Shown: piece after piece, positions 48,409 through 60,524 of the stretch
Position numbering within the stretch: the first letter of the stretch is position 1
Layout of the letters: the number at the start of each line of letters is the position of its first letter
NCBI GenBank assembly: GCA_021613375.1
Contig: CM038726.1
Coordinates: 7,410,849 to 7,474,848 of the forward strand
DNA from: Megaleporinus macrocephalus
Taxonomy: Eukaryota > Chordata > Actinopteri > Characiformes > Anostomidae
Length of the DNA: 64,000 nucleotides
Reading direction: 5' to 3'
Notes under the pieces: model-generated
What the model saw: the letters and a program-made list of their open reading frames with translations, nothing else
The model's database searches: none
What the model was told of the DNA's origin: nothing
Translations under genes and position numbers: made by a program

Positions 48409-51400
48409 ATGAGCTGCTCCAGATGGGTGTGCTGGGTGGTCGCCGCTGCGCTGCTGGGTGAAAGCTGCTCCTGTTCTCCTGTCGGCCAGCAGGGGCCGTT
48501 CTCCAACTCCCTCAGACTCACGCGCACCATCCGCGCCCGCGTGCAGCAGCTGCTACAGCAATATGTGAGTAAAGTCTGTTTTCTGTTCTTCTTCATAAAC
48601 GCAGATTTCTCTCTTATTTACGCTTCCTTCACTCCTGTTTTTCTTAAAGCTTCTCCTCTTATTCCTTCGCTTCTCCGTTTAATTTATTTTCTTATTTCTT
48701 TTTTCTCTCTAAATGTTTCCCAGACACTATTTTTTTCTTCATTCTTGGCTGTCTTATAAATGTTATTGTGCTAAGAGCCGTTACCTCAGGAACGAGTTGA
48801 GCCTCACTAGCCTCAGTTACCTAGCACACCAACTTTCTTTCCTTCTTTCTGCTACTCAATCTTTCTATCATTTTTTTCCTTCTGAATTCTGTTGTGCTAA
48901 TTGAATCCTAGCTGTTACCTTTTCTTCTTTCTGCTACCCAATCTTTCTATCATTTCTTTATCATTTCTTTCTTTCTGAATTCTGTTGTGCAAACTGAATC
49001 TTAGCCGTTACCTCAGGAACCTGTTGAGCCTCACTAGCTCTGTTTACCATTGCTAGAACACTGACTTCCTTTCTTGCCTTCTTTCCTTCTTTCTGCTACT
49101 GTGCTAAAACTAATCTTTCTATCATTTCTTTATCATTTCTTTCTTTCTGAATTCTGTTGTGCAAATTGAATCTTAGCCGTTACCTCAGGAACCTGTTGAG
49201 CCTCACTAGCTCCGTTTACTATTGCTAGAACACTGACTTCTTTCCTTCTTTCCTCTGTGCTAAACCCAACCTTTCTTTCTCTCATTGTTCTAATTGTTGT
49301 TGTGCTAATTAAACTGAGCTGTTACCTCAAAAAACAACTGATTTGCATTAGCCTTGTTCACTGTTTCTACCATACTGTCATTCTTTCTCTCTTTCTTTCT
49401 TTCTTTCTTTCTCCCTTTCCTTCTTTAGTCCTTTATTCCTGTCATTGTTCTAAATGTTATTGTGCTAAGTGAACCTTAGACGTTCCTTCTAGAACACGTT
49501 CTTTCTTTTTCTTCTTTCTTTCTTTCTATTTGCTACTGTGTAGAATCTAACCTTTCCTTCTTTCTATCTTCCAGCATTTCTTTCAGTCTTCTAAATTCTA
49601 TTGTGCTAATTGAATCTTAGCCGTTACCTCAGGAACCTTCTGATTACCATTAGCCTTGTTTATCGTTTCTAGAACACCTTCTTTCTCTTTGGTTGCTACT
49701 GTGCAAAACCTCACTTTCCTTCATTCTTCCTTCCTTCATTTCTTTCTTTGCTATAAATGCTGTTGTGTTAAAGAACCTTAGCAGTTACCTCAGAAACCTT
49801 CTGATTATCATTAGCCTCGTTTATTGTTTCTGAAACGCTGTCTTTCTTCTTTCTTTCTTTCTGGTTGCTACTGTGCAAAACCTCACATTTCCTTCTTTCT
49901 TTCTTCCTTCATTTCTTTATTTGCTATTAATGCTGTTGTGATAAAGAACCTTAGGTGTTACCTCAGGAATCTACTGAATCTGTTCATGTTCATTTGAAGT
50001 GTTTTCTTCATGTGGAGCTCAGAACATCTAGACATTCAAATTTTCATCATTATTTGTATCATTTGTTTAACACTTAGCTAGATATATGAATGTACATTCA
50101 TTAACTCTGTCCTGTGAGACATTCATGTAAACTTAAGGTTTGTGTTTGTGTCTGACAGAAAGAGGAGCAGTTTGGTGACAGTCTGTTTGAAGACCGACGA
50201 CTTGTTTTGAACTCACTACCGTCAGTCACCATCAAATACCAAACATGGCTACGCATGCAGGTGTGTGTGGTGTGTGTAAGAAGTGTGTTTTAATGCTATT
50301 AGCCTTAAAATAGGGCCACAAGCTTAGCAGTAGTGTGTTACAAGGTTTTAATCTTCACTGTGTGTGTAGGACTCTGAGCGTTTGTCCGTTGCTTCTCGTG
50401 ACCTCTTCACCTTCTGGAATCACCTGGAGAGCCAGCGTCAGAAACTGGAGCAGGACAAAATAGAAGAGAGTGATGGAGAGAGAGTCATGCAGAGGAGGAA
50501 TAGAAGGGGAAGGCCTCAGCTGTCCTTGACTCAAAGCATGCTGGGAATTCAGCTGGACCTGCGCGACCTCATGAGACAAGTTAACTTTCAGGTACATTTG
50601 TTTTAGAAATTTTATACCTTTATATTGTTACCATCTGCTGCCTACATCATTTGAGCCCTGTTGTGTTACCATTTCAGGATGAATGGACCAGTAGAATATC
50701 TCTTTACATTGAAGATATGAAAGTAAACACAAGGACAATATATATAAACTACTGTGTAAAAGTCTGAGGCACCAAAGCTGGTTATTTAAAAGTATTTATC
50801 TGATCAATAAGTGTATGTACACCAGTAAGAACAGCAGATATCATTAGATAATCATAAATACAATACAAAGTAACATGAATATGTTATTGTGAGAGAAGTA
50901 GATCAGATCTTGAGCTCCAGTTTGAAGAACAAAGTGTAGTTCCAGATTTCTCCTGGACGCCCCAGACATTGTATGAATGTGTTCAGTTCCTTCAGCAGCA
51001 ATCTTGATTTAGCTTAATGAAGTACTGAGCAGTCAAAGCAGGTATTAGATGAGAACTGTAAATAATACTGGGTTGCTTTTACAAGGAGAAGCTTGGAAAG
51101 GGTTCAATAAACACACTTAACTACGTAAAAAAGTATTACTTGCCATATAAATACTGTTTGAATGCTGGAAAAATATAGCTGTAAATGTCCTCTAAGTGGC
51201 TAAAACTTATATATGAGACTAAATAACTTATTTGCAATTTGTTATATACAGCTATTGAAATTTAAATTGAACTTTTCTATTGGTCAGTTTATTGTGATTA
51301 TATTATTACGTAGTTATTATCATTACTTTTTAGTGTGTTTTCCTACAAAGTAATTAGCTGAACGCTTAACAATTACTCAGCCGCCTGCTACTTGCAAGCA

Positions 51401-52653
51401 TGTTTCGGCCCGCTGCTTTCTAAATGAATGACTAAGTCTCACGCTGGCGCTCATAGTGCATTGCAAAACAGGGGAGAGCTCAGTACACAGTAGGGTATAT
51501 ACCAAAAGTCCATGGGAAGTTTCGGGGGCTATTCATACCAGGACTTTTTTCCAGATCTATGTACTTAAAAGACTTTCCCGTACTCAGCATGTATGCAAGG
51601 AACAAAAGTAGTCAACAAAAGTATTTTGGGCACTCTGGCGTGATTTACACCCCAAGCGTTGTTTCCTAAATTGCTAGTGGTTTATCTTGGTCCAGCATCT
51701 GCAATCCAAAAGCCTTGTCACAAATGAAAGTGCTACACAGTTTAGTTCACCCCGTTTGGCTCACCGGCTGATCATTGCATACTTGGATATGACTTGTGTG
51801 CCAAAACACTAAACTTTACAGTACAAAGACCCTGTAGGATTAGGAGTCTACCAGATAGTCCACACTTCTTCCAGCTTTCCAACACACTTATATTAAACTG
51901 TCAAGAACGTTATGTTAACATTAACCGTTATGGATACTTCAAACCATGAGAGAGGTTACAGCAGAAGAATAAACAGCCAGTTATTTTATGCTATCGGTTG
52001 AAAAGACATTGGTGCAAAAGCATGAAATAACGTGCAGGAAGTTGAGAAACTCTCGCCAAGTTTCACACGTGTGGTTTCACCCACCATTCTGTAAAATCCC
52101 ATGTGCTTTGTGAATGGAAGTGCCCAAATGTGATATCCTAATGTTTTTCTCTGACCTTCCACAGCTGGCAAACATCATAAAGGAGGCCCCCACTACAGAC
52201 TACACCTCCACTCCATCTCCTACTACCACCTTTTCCAGCCCGACGCAAGCCACCCCAGCACTGGAGCCCCTCCAAAGCTCAGAGGAGCCTCCAAAGCCAG
52301 CTGGTACCTCCAGTCCAACCTCCAAACCTACCTCATCAACTCCTACTGCCAGCATGTTCGGGCCTCGCTCCACCCTGGGCCGCATTCTGACCTCAACCCC
52401 CTGGGACACGGAAACCGTGGACGGAAGACAGACTGTATCCGTGAGCACAGAAAAATCCTTCAGCACTGAAGGGGTCACCCAGGCCTCTACAGTCCCTGCT
52501 GCTTCCACGATGGGGCAGCCCAAGCTGACCACACAGGTTTTAGGGCCTTCAAGGTGGGTATCCCGCCTGGAGGGTTACGTCATTCTCAGGGATCTCGAGC
52601 GCTACCTGTGCAAGCTTGCACGGGATTACGCTCTGCTGCGTGCTAAATACTGA
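48409..52653 (+). CDS. IL-6/CNTF/LIF-family helical cytokine (M17/CLCF1-like)
   Basis: Secreted four-helix ligand expected to act through gp130/LIFR-type receptors and JAK-STAT. Coding exons: 48409-48564, 50159-50260, 50370-50591, 52165-52653. All junctions are GT-AG and phase 0, giving 322 residues. The ATG directly follows an acceptor. Residues 1-22 form a signal peptide (WVCWVVAAALLG core). Helix A is about 33-55 (SLRLTRTIRARVQQLLQQY). An LNSLPSVTIKYQTWLRMQD segment, helix B (DLFTFWNHLESQRQKLEQD), a basic linker (MQRRNRRGR), helix C (LGIQLDLRDLMRQVNFQLA) and helix D (VILRDLERYLCKLARDYALL, to 322) follow. LP-T----W----D-ERL matches the equivalent part of CLCF1. About 120 residues (170-290) before helix D are Ser/Thr/Pro-rich, likely O-glycosylated. 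Closest guess is fish M17 (lif-like). Which family member it is remains open. Confidence 0.82.
48770..49975. repeat. Degenerate tandem repeat in cytokine intron 2
   Basis: The phrase gttacctcaggaac-ctgttgagcctcactagc, or its variant gaaccttctgattaccattagcc, followed by a ctttctttc-rich stretch and tgctactgtgc, recurs at about 48780, 49008, 49187, 49321, 49623, 49785 and 49958. The spacing is 130-300 bp. Old expanded array, no coding role. Confidence 0.7.
50742..51090 (+). repeat. Dispersed repeat copy B (cytokine intron 4)
   Basis: 50813-51090 matches 13499-13792 closely over its whole length. It is preceded by actgtgtaaaagtctgaggc, the end motif of a Tc1-like fish family, which suggests the repeat is an internally deleted Tc1-like element. 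Confidence 0.75.
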
Positions 52654-52710
52654 GAAGCACTCAAAAACAAAAGAAATTGATCTCTTCCAATGCAACTTTG
52701 ATTGGTACCT

Positions 52711-53920
52711 CAAGTATTTATTTATTGTCAATGAATGTTTACAGTGTTATTTATTTTTGAATCACTTAATTTATTTTTGTAGTCCTTTTATGCAGTATCT
52801 AGTCTTTGATATGAAAGCGTCGCCCTTAACATTTGAGGACAGTATTACATTACGTTATTGTGTACGACTCCTTACGAGTTAACCAATAATCAAGGAAGTG
52901 AGGCAGCTATGGGTTGCGCTCCACAGGGCGAACGAGCAAATCTGAGGGGCTTTCATGTGAACTGAACTGCACTATTTAGCAATTACCAGCACCTGACATT
53001 TTCACACTGGACAGGTTGTGGTGTTTAGCAAGCTTGTGAGTTCAGATCGTGTGACCTACACATGATATACACCAAACATTTCTGAGAAATGATGATTTCA
53101 ATATCGATAAATCGGTCACTTGAGCAGCCCACGTCGACCCAGTCCTGTAGTTCTGGGACACAAACCACAGAGCTCTAGTCCTGTGGTCGACTTTGCTCTA
53201 ACCTGTGGAGTTGCAGGCCTTGAACCTAAACAGGGATTTCTTCTACTTACTTATTCAATGACGAAGCTCTGTGAAGTGAGAAACTGCACCAAGTATTCGT
53301 GCCACTTTCAACGTCTAGTCTGTGATGGTGAATGACCACAAAAAGGAAGAAGGATTGTACACAGTTTGACCACTTTTACCCAACAGGCAGTTTACGAGAC
53401 ACAGCTTTAACGTTTTTTTGAAAATATTGGTGGGAACAAAAAAGCAGCTAACCTCTTGAACCCATGCCTACCTTAAAACTACACTTGAGGCTGGATATAT
53501 TTCTATATTTGGCCATATATTTCTATATTGGCCAATTTCTATATAATGTAGGCTAAGCTTAATATGGGGTTTGCAAAACATTCAGTTCTAGTCCATTTAA
53601 GCCTGACTGCAAAGGGGTTTTATTCTCAGGTTTGCACACTGTGACAACGCGACACCATTGAAACCCAGAATTACAATCGCACCGTAATTTAAAAAAAAAA
53701 AGAAAGAGAGCGTAGTGGTTTCATGAGCTATCAGATGAGAGTCTTGTGGGAGTTCCGCCGCGGCGGTATTTCCCAAACAAACCCCCCCACTTCCTCGTGG
53801 TGTACAACACAGCCAATCATGGGACGAAACGAGCGGCATTCTACTTCCCCTCCCTCTTTCCTGTACTTTCCACCCCACTGCTTGTATTTATTTTAATATT
53901 TATTGATTATTTATTAAGAA
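52711..53920 (+). promoter_or_regulatory. AU-rich elements in the cytokine 3' UTR
   Basis: Two clusters of ATTTA pentamers lie between the stop codon and the poly(A) signal. One is at 52715-52780 (tatttatttattg, ttatttatttttg, aatttatttttg), the other at 53884-53918 (tatttattttaatatttatt and gattatttatta). Such elements destabilise cytokine mRNAs. Their presence supports both the gene identity and a 3' UTR of about 1.4 kb. Confidence 0.6.
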
Positions 53921-54063
53921 TGACTAATGTGAAAAACAAATGCTATGATGACTGAATGTGTATTTTGTGACAGTGTGTTTCTTTTTCAAATTAAGACAGT
54001 ATTTGATTTTTATACGTGATGAACAAGGTTGTATTTTGGTATTATTTTTAACACAAAAAAGCA

Positions 54064-54069
54064 AATAAA
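54064..54069 (+). terminator. Poly(A) signal AATAAA of the cytokine gene
   Basis: AATAAA followed 25-40 bp later by a GT-rich stretch (gttgtgagtttgtgtg), the normal downstream element. Confidence 0.6.
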
Positions 54070-54109
54070 AATACTGAGCATTGAGTACTGAGTTGTGAGT
54101 TTGTGTGCA

Positions 54110-57100
54110 AGACATTTTGCATGAAACAAAGAAAGAAAAGCTGCATTTTAGAAAACCAGAGTCTCAGATCTCAGATCTAGAACCTGAGGGTTCTACCAGG
54201 CCTTCAGTAAAGGACTACTGATTTTTATATAAAAATAAATACATGTGTTTAGTTCATTATTAGTTAATATAATTGTCATACTTGTAGTATTAATACTCTT
54301 AATTCACTGTTAACTTCTGTTTCTTGAAACACGGTATTTTTTTTCTGCTGTGGTATCTTGGTAGATACAGCCAATCAAGCTCTCCCATTGGTTAGGCCTT
54401 TGGGAGCTGAACTGAAGACCCAACACAACAAATAAACAATTACATTATATAGAACAAGTGAGAACAATACTGTGAGAAAAATGTCACTCCAGGAATTCTG
54501 GAAGTTCTACCTACGTGAGCTGTAGTCCAACCAGGTCTGGTTAGTTTAGCGACAGCTCTATTCCAGAAGTCAGTGTAAAACTGATTCTAGGTCATAAACA
54601 TAAACATGGAAGTATTGTACAGGTTTCAGTGTTCATCGCAGCTAGCCTAGTGCTAATATTGACCTTAATATCACAGATGTTGGCCAATTATTGACCAATT
54701 ATTGATTTATGACTCAAACAGAAGGTCCATCTCAAGTACAGTTACAGTTCACCGATATCTAGCTACACAATGCATTCTTGTGGTTTGTTAGTATTTAGTT
54801 AGTATTTAGTATTTACCATATACATCTCACTTTTTCTTTGTGCTGATTCCTTTAGTTTTATTTTGGAATGTGATTCACACTAAACTTCACAGAATTACAA
54901 CAACCACAAAATTAAGCTCAAAATCAAGTCAGAACAATGATGCAGATATCTCAAATCCAAGATCTACACCAAGTCCAGCATTAACACAAAACAAAAAAAA
55001 CGAAACACAACTGTCTGCAATGTTGGATCTTACTTGGGGATTTTAGAGTTTCTGGTCTCTACATAGACTCTTTTTGCAGGGGCTTCTTCAAAGCTGCCTT
55101 GCTTTGTTTCTGGCTAACAGTTAACTCTGAAAAACCCTGTTCTTTTCAGTTGTTCAGACCTGGAGCTGGAATCTACTCACTTCGGTTTTAGCAATCGCAG
55201 TGAGGTCAAGCTTACTGTCATTTCGTTCTAGGTTAGACGCCTAGTCCGAAAATGCCTGGGCAAGCACCCTACACCAGTAGAGATCCTGGGCAAGACTCCT
55301 AACATTTCTTTTCCTGCTGATGTACAGTGAACAAACTTTAGGTTCCTCTAAATAAGAACATCTGTCAAGTGTCAATGTACATGTATAATGCAATTAAGAG
55401 AAACCAGGCCTGGATGCTGAGAGATATTAAATTATATAAACTGTCTTTGCTGCAAGATCTGCAAATGTCTACTAGAGCACACGCTCTGCACCAACCTCTT
55501 CTTCAAGCCTCTTCGTGCCAGCCCCATCTCAAGGTCTTACTGCACTGACACTGGCCTTCAGTCTTGCTGTACCAGCCACACTGTTGACCCTCATAGCACC
55601 ACCTCGACTGCTGTCCTCATTCCTGTCTCAGGTACAGTTCTCTTCTTTGCCCCACTTCTCACACCATATATATATGACAAAAAAAATAAACCAGTCCAAA
55701 CTATATGCATGCAACTATGTTTTAAGTGTCTCATTGTGACTCCTGATTTGCAAAAACTTTCTTTCTGGACCTTAAATTGCTTAGAAAATGAACTTTAAAT
55801 GATACCTTTACAGCAGAGGACAAATACGCTCTCCAATTTCAATGTAAGTTCATGGAAAGGTAGTTGGTTTTAAGCGGTTTTGGAGCAAATTTCTTGCTCC
55901 AATCATCAAGAAATTTTGATACGATGGAAAAGAAGAACTGTAGAGTTCAGATTAGATAGAAAACTACAAAGGGACATTTTCTTTGGACAGCAACAATAAG
56001 CTCTTCACCAGCAACCACTCCAGTCTAATCGGTATCTGGATGCAGAAGGGCAAGTATAGTCTTGGATAATAATCTGATGGATTTTTAGGTGCAAGCAGGA
56101 CCTACAATTCTTCAAACCTGCAAACAAATCAAACTATGATAATCCTTGTGATTAAATGCTGATATTTCTGATTAACAGCCAATAATTGAGCAGCTTGTTG
56201 TTCAAAGAAAGAAGGAATCTGTAATCTGTAAAAACAAAAGCAGCACTGTCAACACTGTATTTGGCGTACTGAAGTAAAACTTTCTTCATTTTGTAGTATA
56301 TATATATATATACACGTATGACTGGTTTCCTCTGCCTAGGAACAAGAATTATTAATAAATTCACAAACAAACAAAAAAGTGACCTGAGATTAATGAAAAG
56401 CTTCCAAAGTCCAGCATTGTGAGACCCCTGGTATAGTAAAGCAGCTTTGGTTCCATTCCTTGCAATTCAACTGTACTCCTAAAAAAACTGTTGCATCATT
56501 TGTTCATTTATCTATCTAAAGGTCTACTACATACAGTATGTCTCCATTTCCTTCCTGTAACGCAACTCAAGGAGTATCTTTCAAAACTGCTGCATGATTC
56601 AATCACCGAGATGTGAGCAAAGTCTTTCCGAGAGGTTTGGTGTGAAATTCTCCGTTCTTACAAAGCCAGACCTGTTCACAGTTGTGGTGATGGGAACCAG
56701 ACGTCTGAAGACTTTCATGCCTCTAAAAGGTCCCTCATAGAAAGTCATTGCATGAAATAGTTGCCATTAGAAATCGTTTTATATGATTCAGTTCTGGCAG
56801 AGGGGTTCATGTAGGACGTTGTGAGGAAAAATAGTCCCTAATTGATCAGATCTACTCCTGATCAACATTATATATAGTCCCAAACCTTACAGGAGATGTC
56901 AAAATCCAGTGCATGGAACTTTTTTCCAAGCATGGAAAAAAGGAGCATTTCTATTGGTCCATTCGTCATGAAATTTTTTGAAAAAAAAAAAAATTGACAA
57001 CGATATATTAACTTTAGACACCTGTAGGTTCTGTCGTTCCTTCGACACTTAGTGATAATAATAAAGCTTACTCAACATACTGACTCACTAATAAAACAAA

Positions 57101-57145
57101 CTCAATTAAACACCAATTCAATTAACTGAAGAAAGATTTGATAAG
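54110..57145. other. Gene-poor stretch
   Basis: No supported gene. A C-rich segment at 55440-55630 ends in a donor-like tcag|gtacag but has no acceptor, start or recognisable protein. Near 56930-57000 is ctattggtccattcgtcatg, a further member of the dispersed ggtccatt family. Confidence 0.4.
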
Positions 57146-57146
57146 A

Positions 57147-57410
57147 GCAGCACGGTGGTGTAGTGGTTAGTATGGTGGTGTAGTGGTTAGTACGGTGGTG
57201 TAGTGGTTAGTATGGTGGTGTAGTGGTTAGTATGGTGGTGTAGTGGTTAGTACGGTGGTGTAGTGGTTAGTATGGTGGTATAGTGGTCAGTACGGTGGTG
57301 TAGTGGTTAGTACGGTGGTGTAGGGGTTAGTACGGTGGTGTAGTGGTTAGTATGGTGGTGTAGTGGTTCGTATGGTGGTGTAGTGGTTAGTACAGTGGTG
57401 CAGTCTCCCC
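57147..57410. repeat. 20-bp minisatellite derived from a retroposon head
   Basis: About 13 copies of tagtggttagtatggtggtg with T/C and a few other substitutions, in exact 20-bp register. The unit is the head sequence of the common fish retroposon that begins gcacggtggtgtagtggtta. Just after the array, cagtctccccgtgaccacga and ggattaagcagcatttaatgg resemble that element's tail. Confidence 0.93.
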
Positions 57411-57443
57411 GTGACCACGACTAGCGGGATTAAGCAGCATTTA

Positions 57444-57471
57444 ATGGATGGATGGATGGATGGATGGATGG
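57444..57471. repeat. (ATGG)n microsatellite
   Basis: About seven copies of GATG, at the tail end of the retroposon remnant that precedes it. Confidence 0.9.
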
Positions 57472-58191
57472 AGGATTCAGAAGACTCAGGTTCTTTATTT
57501 TTCATTCATAGTGGAGAAAGTCTCACAAGTTTGTACTCAGAAGCCCTCATACAGATACAGAGATGTTTGCATGTTTAGACACATCTTGTGGGTGAGCAAT
57601 GTAATACCACCTCTTCTTCTTTGCCTTTCAAGTTCAATACCTCTGTGTGCAAGATTTGGCACCAGTACTTCCCCAACATAGGAATAAAGGCACCATGACC
57701 TCTGAATTAACTTTCCCCCTATTTTCTTAGGACACAAATATGTGTCAGTGTTTATCTGTACTAATAATAATAATAATAATAATAATAACAATTATTCTTT
57801 CATATTTCATTCCATCAGTTCACTGGTGGTTTTGTACAGTGAATGAAGCTACTGTATTGGTGTCGTAGGCATGCTGACGCCTGATTCCATCTCAAAGCAT
57901 GAATTCAGAATCGTTCAGGGGTGAAATGACTAATGCAACATTACAAAACTGCCTGAAGGCTAAAACTTGCAAGACAAAGCATTTTAGGTGGAACCGTGCA
58001 ACTTTTTTTAGCGCTGGTTTGTTAATGACTCATCTGTAAATTAGGGAACTTTGAATCTTACAAAACAACAATAATGTAAAAAAAGGCTATGAGTATATGC
58101 CTCCATTTATTGGACAGATTATGGTCCAGCGTCATACTTTCCACTATGTTTTCCCCAGTAATCTTAGACTGGGCAGGACATAATGGTATTA

Positions 58192-58195
<4 letters not shown>

Positions 58196-58262
<67 letters not shown>
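58196..58262. repeat. (TA)n microsatellite
   Basis: About 67 bp of TA directly adjoining the left side of a Tc1-like pseudogene. Confidence 0.97.
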
Positions 58263-58265
<3 letters not shown>

Positions 58266-59328
58266 TGTGTGGCCACCATTGTTTTCCAGCACTGCCTTAA
58301 CTCTCTTAGGCATGAATTCACTAGAGCTTTACAGGTTGTCACTGGAATCCCCTTCCACTCCTCCATGACAACTTTACAGAGCTGGTGGATGTTAGAGACC
58401 TTGCGCTTCTCCACCTTCTGTTTGAGGATGCCCAATAGGGTTTTGGTTGGGAGACACGCTTGACCAGTCCAGCACCTTTACCCCCAGTTTCTTTAGCAAG
58501 CAGTGGTTGTCTTGGAGATGTGTTTGGGGTCGTTATCATGCTGGAATACTGCCCTGCATCCCAGTTTCCGAAGGAAGGGGATCTTGCTCTGCATTTATGG
58601 TTCCCTCAATGAACTGGAGCTCCCCACAGCCAGCAGCACTCATGCAGCCCCAAACCATGACACTCCCACCACCATGCTTGACTGTAGGCAAGAAACACTT
58701 GTCTTTGTACTCCTCACCTGGTTGCCGCCACACACGCTTGACACCTTCTGAACGAAATATGTTTATCTTGGTCTCATCAGACCAAAGGACATGGTTCCAG
58801 TAATCCATGTCCTTAGTCTGCTGGTCTTCAGCAAACTGTTTGAGGGCGTATGGTCTGGGCACTGACATCTTTAACCTCTGCCACAATGCTGGCAAAAGCC
58901 AACCTCTGGACAAGACTCTGTGCACTCAACTTCTTTGGTGGACCATGGCGAGGTCTGGTCTGAATGGAACCTGTCCTGTTAAACCACTGCATGGTCTTGG
59001 CCATCGTGCTGCCTCAGTTCGAGGGTGTTGGCAATCCTCTGGTAGCCTAGGCCATCTTTATGCAGAGAAACAATTCTTTGTTTCAGATCCTCAGAGAGTT
59101 CTTCGCCGGTAGGTGCCACGTTGAATCTCCAGTGACCCGTATGAGAGAGTGTGACAGTGATAACACCAAATTTAACACACCTGCTCTCCCTTAACACCTG
59201 AGACCTTCAAGTCACATGACACCGGGACGAACAAATGACTTATTGGGGTGTACTCACTTTTGTTTTGTTTTGTTGGCAGTTATTATTTGAGGGCTCAGCA
59301 ACTTAACACTGTTACAGAAGCTGTACAA

Positions 59329-59330
<2 letters not shown>
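58263..59330 (-). pseudogene. Tc1-like transposase pseudogene
   Basis: Reading the minus strand from right to left: LSEDLKQRIVSLHKDGLGYQ (helix-turn-helix, about 59045-59105); then LWSDETKINIFRSEGVKRVW and HGGGSVMVWGCMSAAG in one open stretch (58536-58925) with the first catalytic Asp; then a frameshifted, degenerate second half with VMEEWKGIPVTTCKALVNS near 58310-58375. Several stops and shifts disable it. A (TA)n array flanks each side (58196-58262 and 59331-59364). The left inverted repeat appears to be missing. Confidence 0.85.

Positions 59331-59364
<34 letters not shown>
59331..59364. repeat. (TA)n microsatellite
   Basis: About 34 bp of TA at the right side of the Tc1-like pseudogene. 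Confidence 0.97.
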
Positions 59365-59369
<5 letters not shown>

Positions 59370-60015
59370 ACCCACAGGCATGACTACTGTTCTAATGACT
59401 CAGCAACAGGAAACTTGGGGACATTTAAGTGTGTGTTGAAACTCGTCTTATCTGGGGGGGATTTATGCCCAACTAACACACACATTCTGCAACTGCCTCA
59501 AATGGCTGCACAACAATGAACGCTCTCAAACAGGGGGCGGTTCCCAGCATGCTTAGTTAAAAACAAAACACACGGACAGACAGAAGGAAAGAAATGATGT
59601 ATATTGTGTGTAATAAATACTTCCAGGACAATATGTGACTCAATCTTTCGTCAAGATCCAACCCATGGAACATAAGGGGCATTCTAGAGCTGTGATGAGG
59701 AAACATTCCAGCAAAATGTGCTTCTATTTTTTTTTTCTCTCCACCCGTCACACGCTCGTTCCACTCACTAAATGAATGACTAAATGAATTTCAGCTCAGC
59801 TGCAAAAGTCCTAGTCCTTCATTTCAGACATCTCCAGTCAATAAGGCCAAGTACAAGATATTGAGGTTCAGGAGAGCAGATAGAACATAACCAACTTAGA
59901 CAATCAGTCCAACGTCTGGACACACCTACTCAGGTTTTAAAAGTAATGATATTAGTGGATAATTGGGAAGAGATCAAAACTATTAAATAGCGCTTAGGAA
60001 TTATTCCTGGACATA

Positions 60016-60524
60016 CACTACCGCTCACAAGTTTGGGATCACAGTGAAATGTTCTTGTTTTCAATGGAGTATCTTCTTCATTAACACAACAATGGACTGA
60101 CGGGTCTCTAAAGAAAGTTGTTTCTTTCTGGTCATTGTGAGTCGGTCAGCAAGTCATCAACTGCTGATCTTCAGATACTAAACTAACCTAGAATGTTGTT
60201 CTCCCTTTTATACTCACTTATTAGTAGAATGTTTTTCAGCTGTGCATCACAATTGAGCAAGAGTGTCCTAACAACCAATTAGTCCAATAACATCCTTAAC
60301 TTGTATTGGTGGTCGTACCAGGAGATTTAGACAGAGGACTGAGAATTGCTGATAATAGGACTATATGTAAAATAAGCCTCTATACAAAAATAGACTTTAA
60401 TACAAACATTTTTATTCTCTAAAAATCATCTGATACACTTACATTAATTGTGAAATGGACAATATTGTGTGTGAATTGCATGAAATGAAATTATAAAGTG
60501 ATCCTAAACTTTTGAGCGGTAGTG
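60016..60524. mobile_element. Tc1-like MITE with TA target duplication
   Basis: Left end CACTACCGCTCACAAGTTTG, right end AACTTTTGAGCGGTAGTG, inverted copies over at least 16 bp. TA lies directly outside each end (60014-60015 and 60525-60526). Total 509 bp with no transposase. Confidence 0.88.

Noticed and set aside
55440..55635. C-rich segment with a donor-like end, considered as an exon
   Set aside because: No acceptor, no consistent frame and no recognisable protein.
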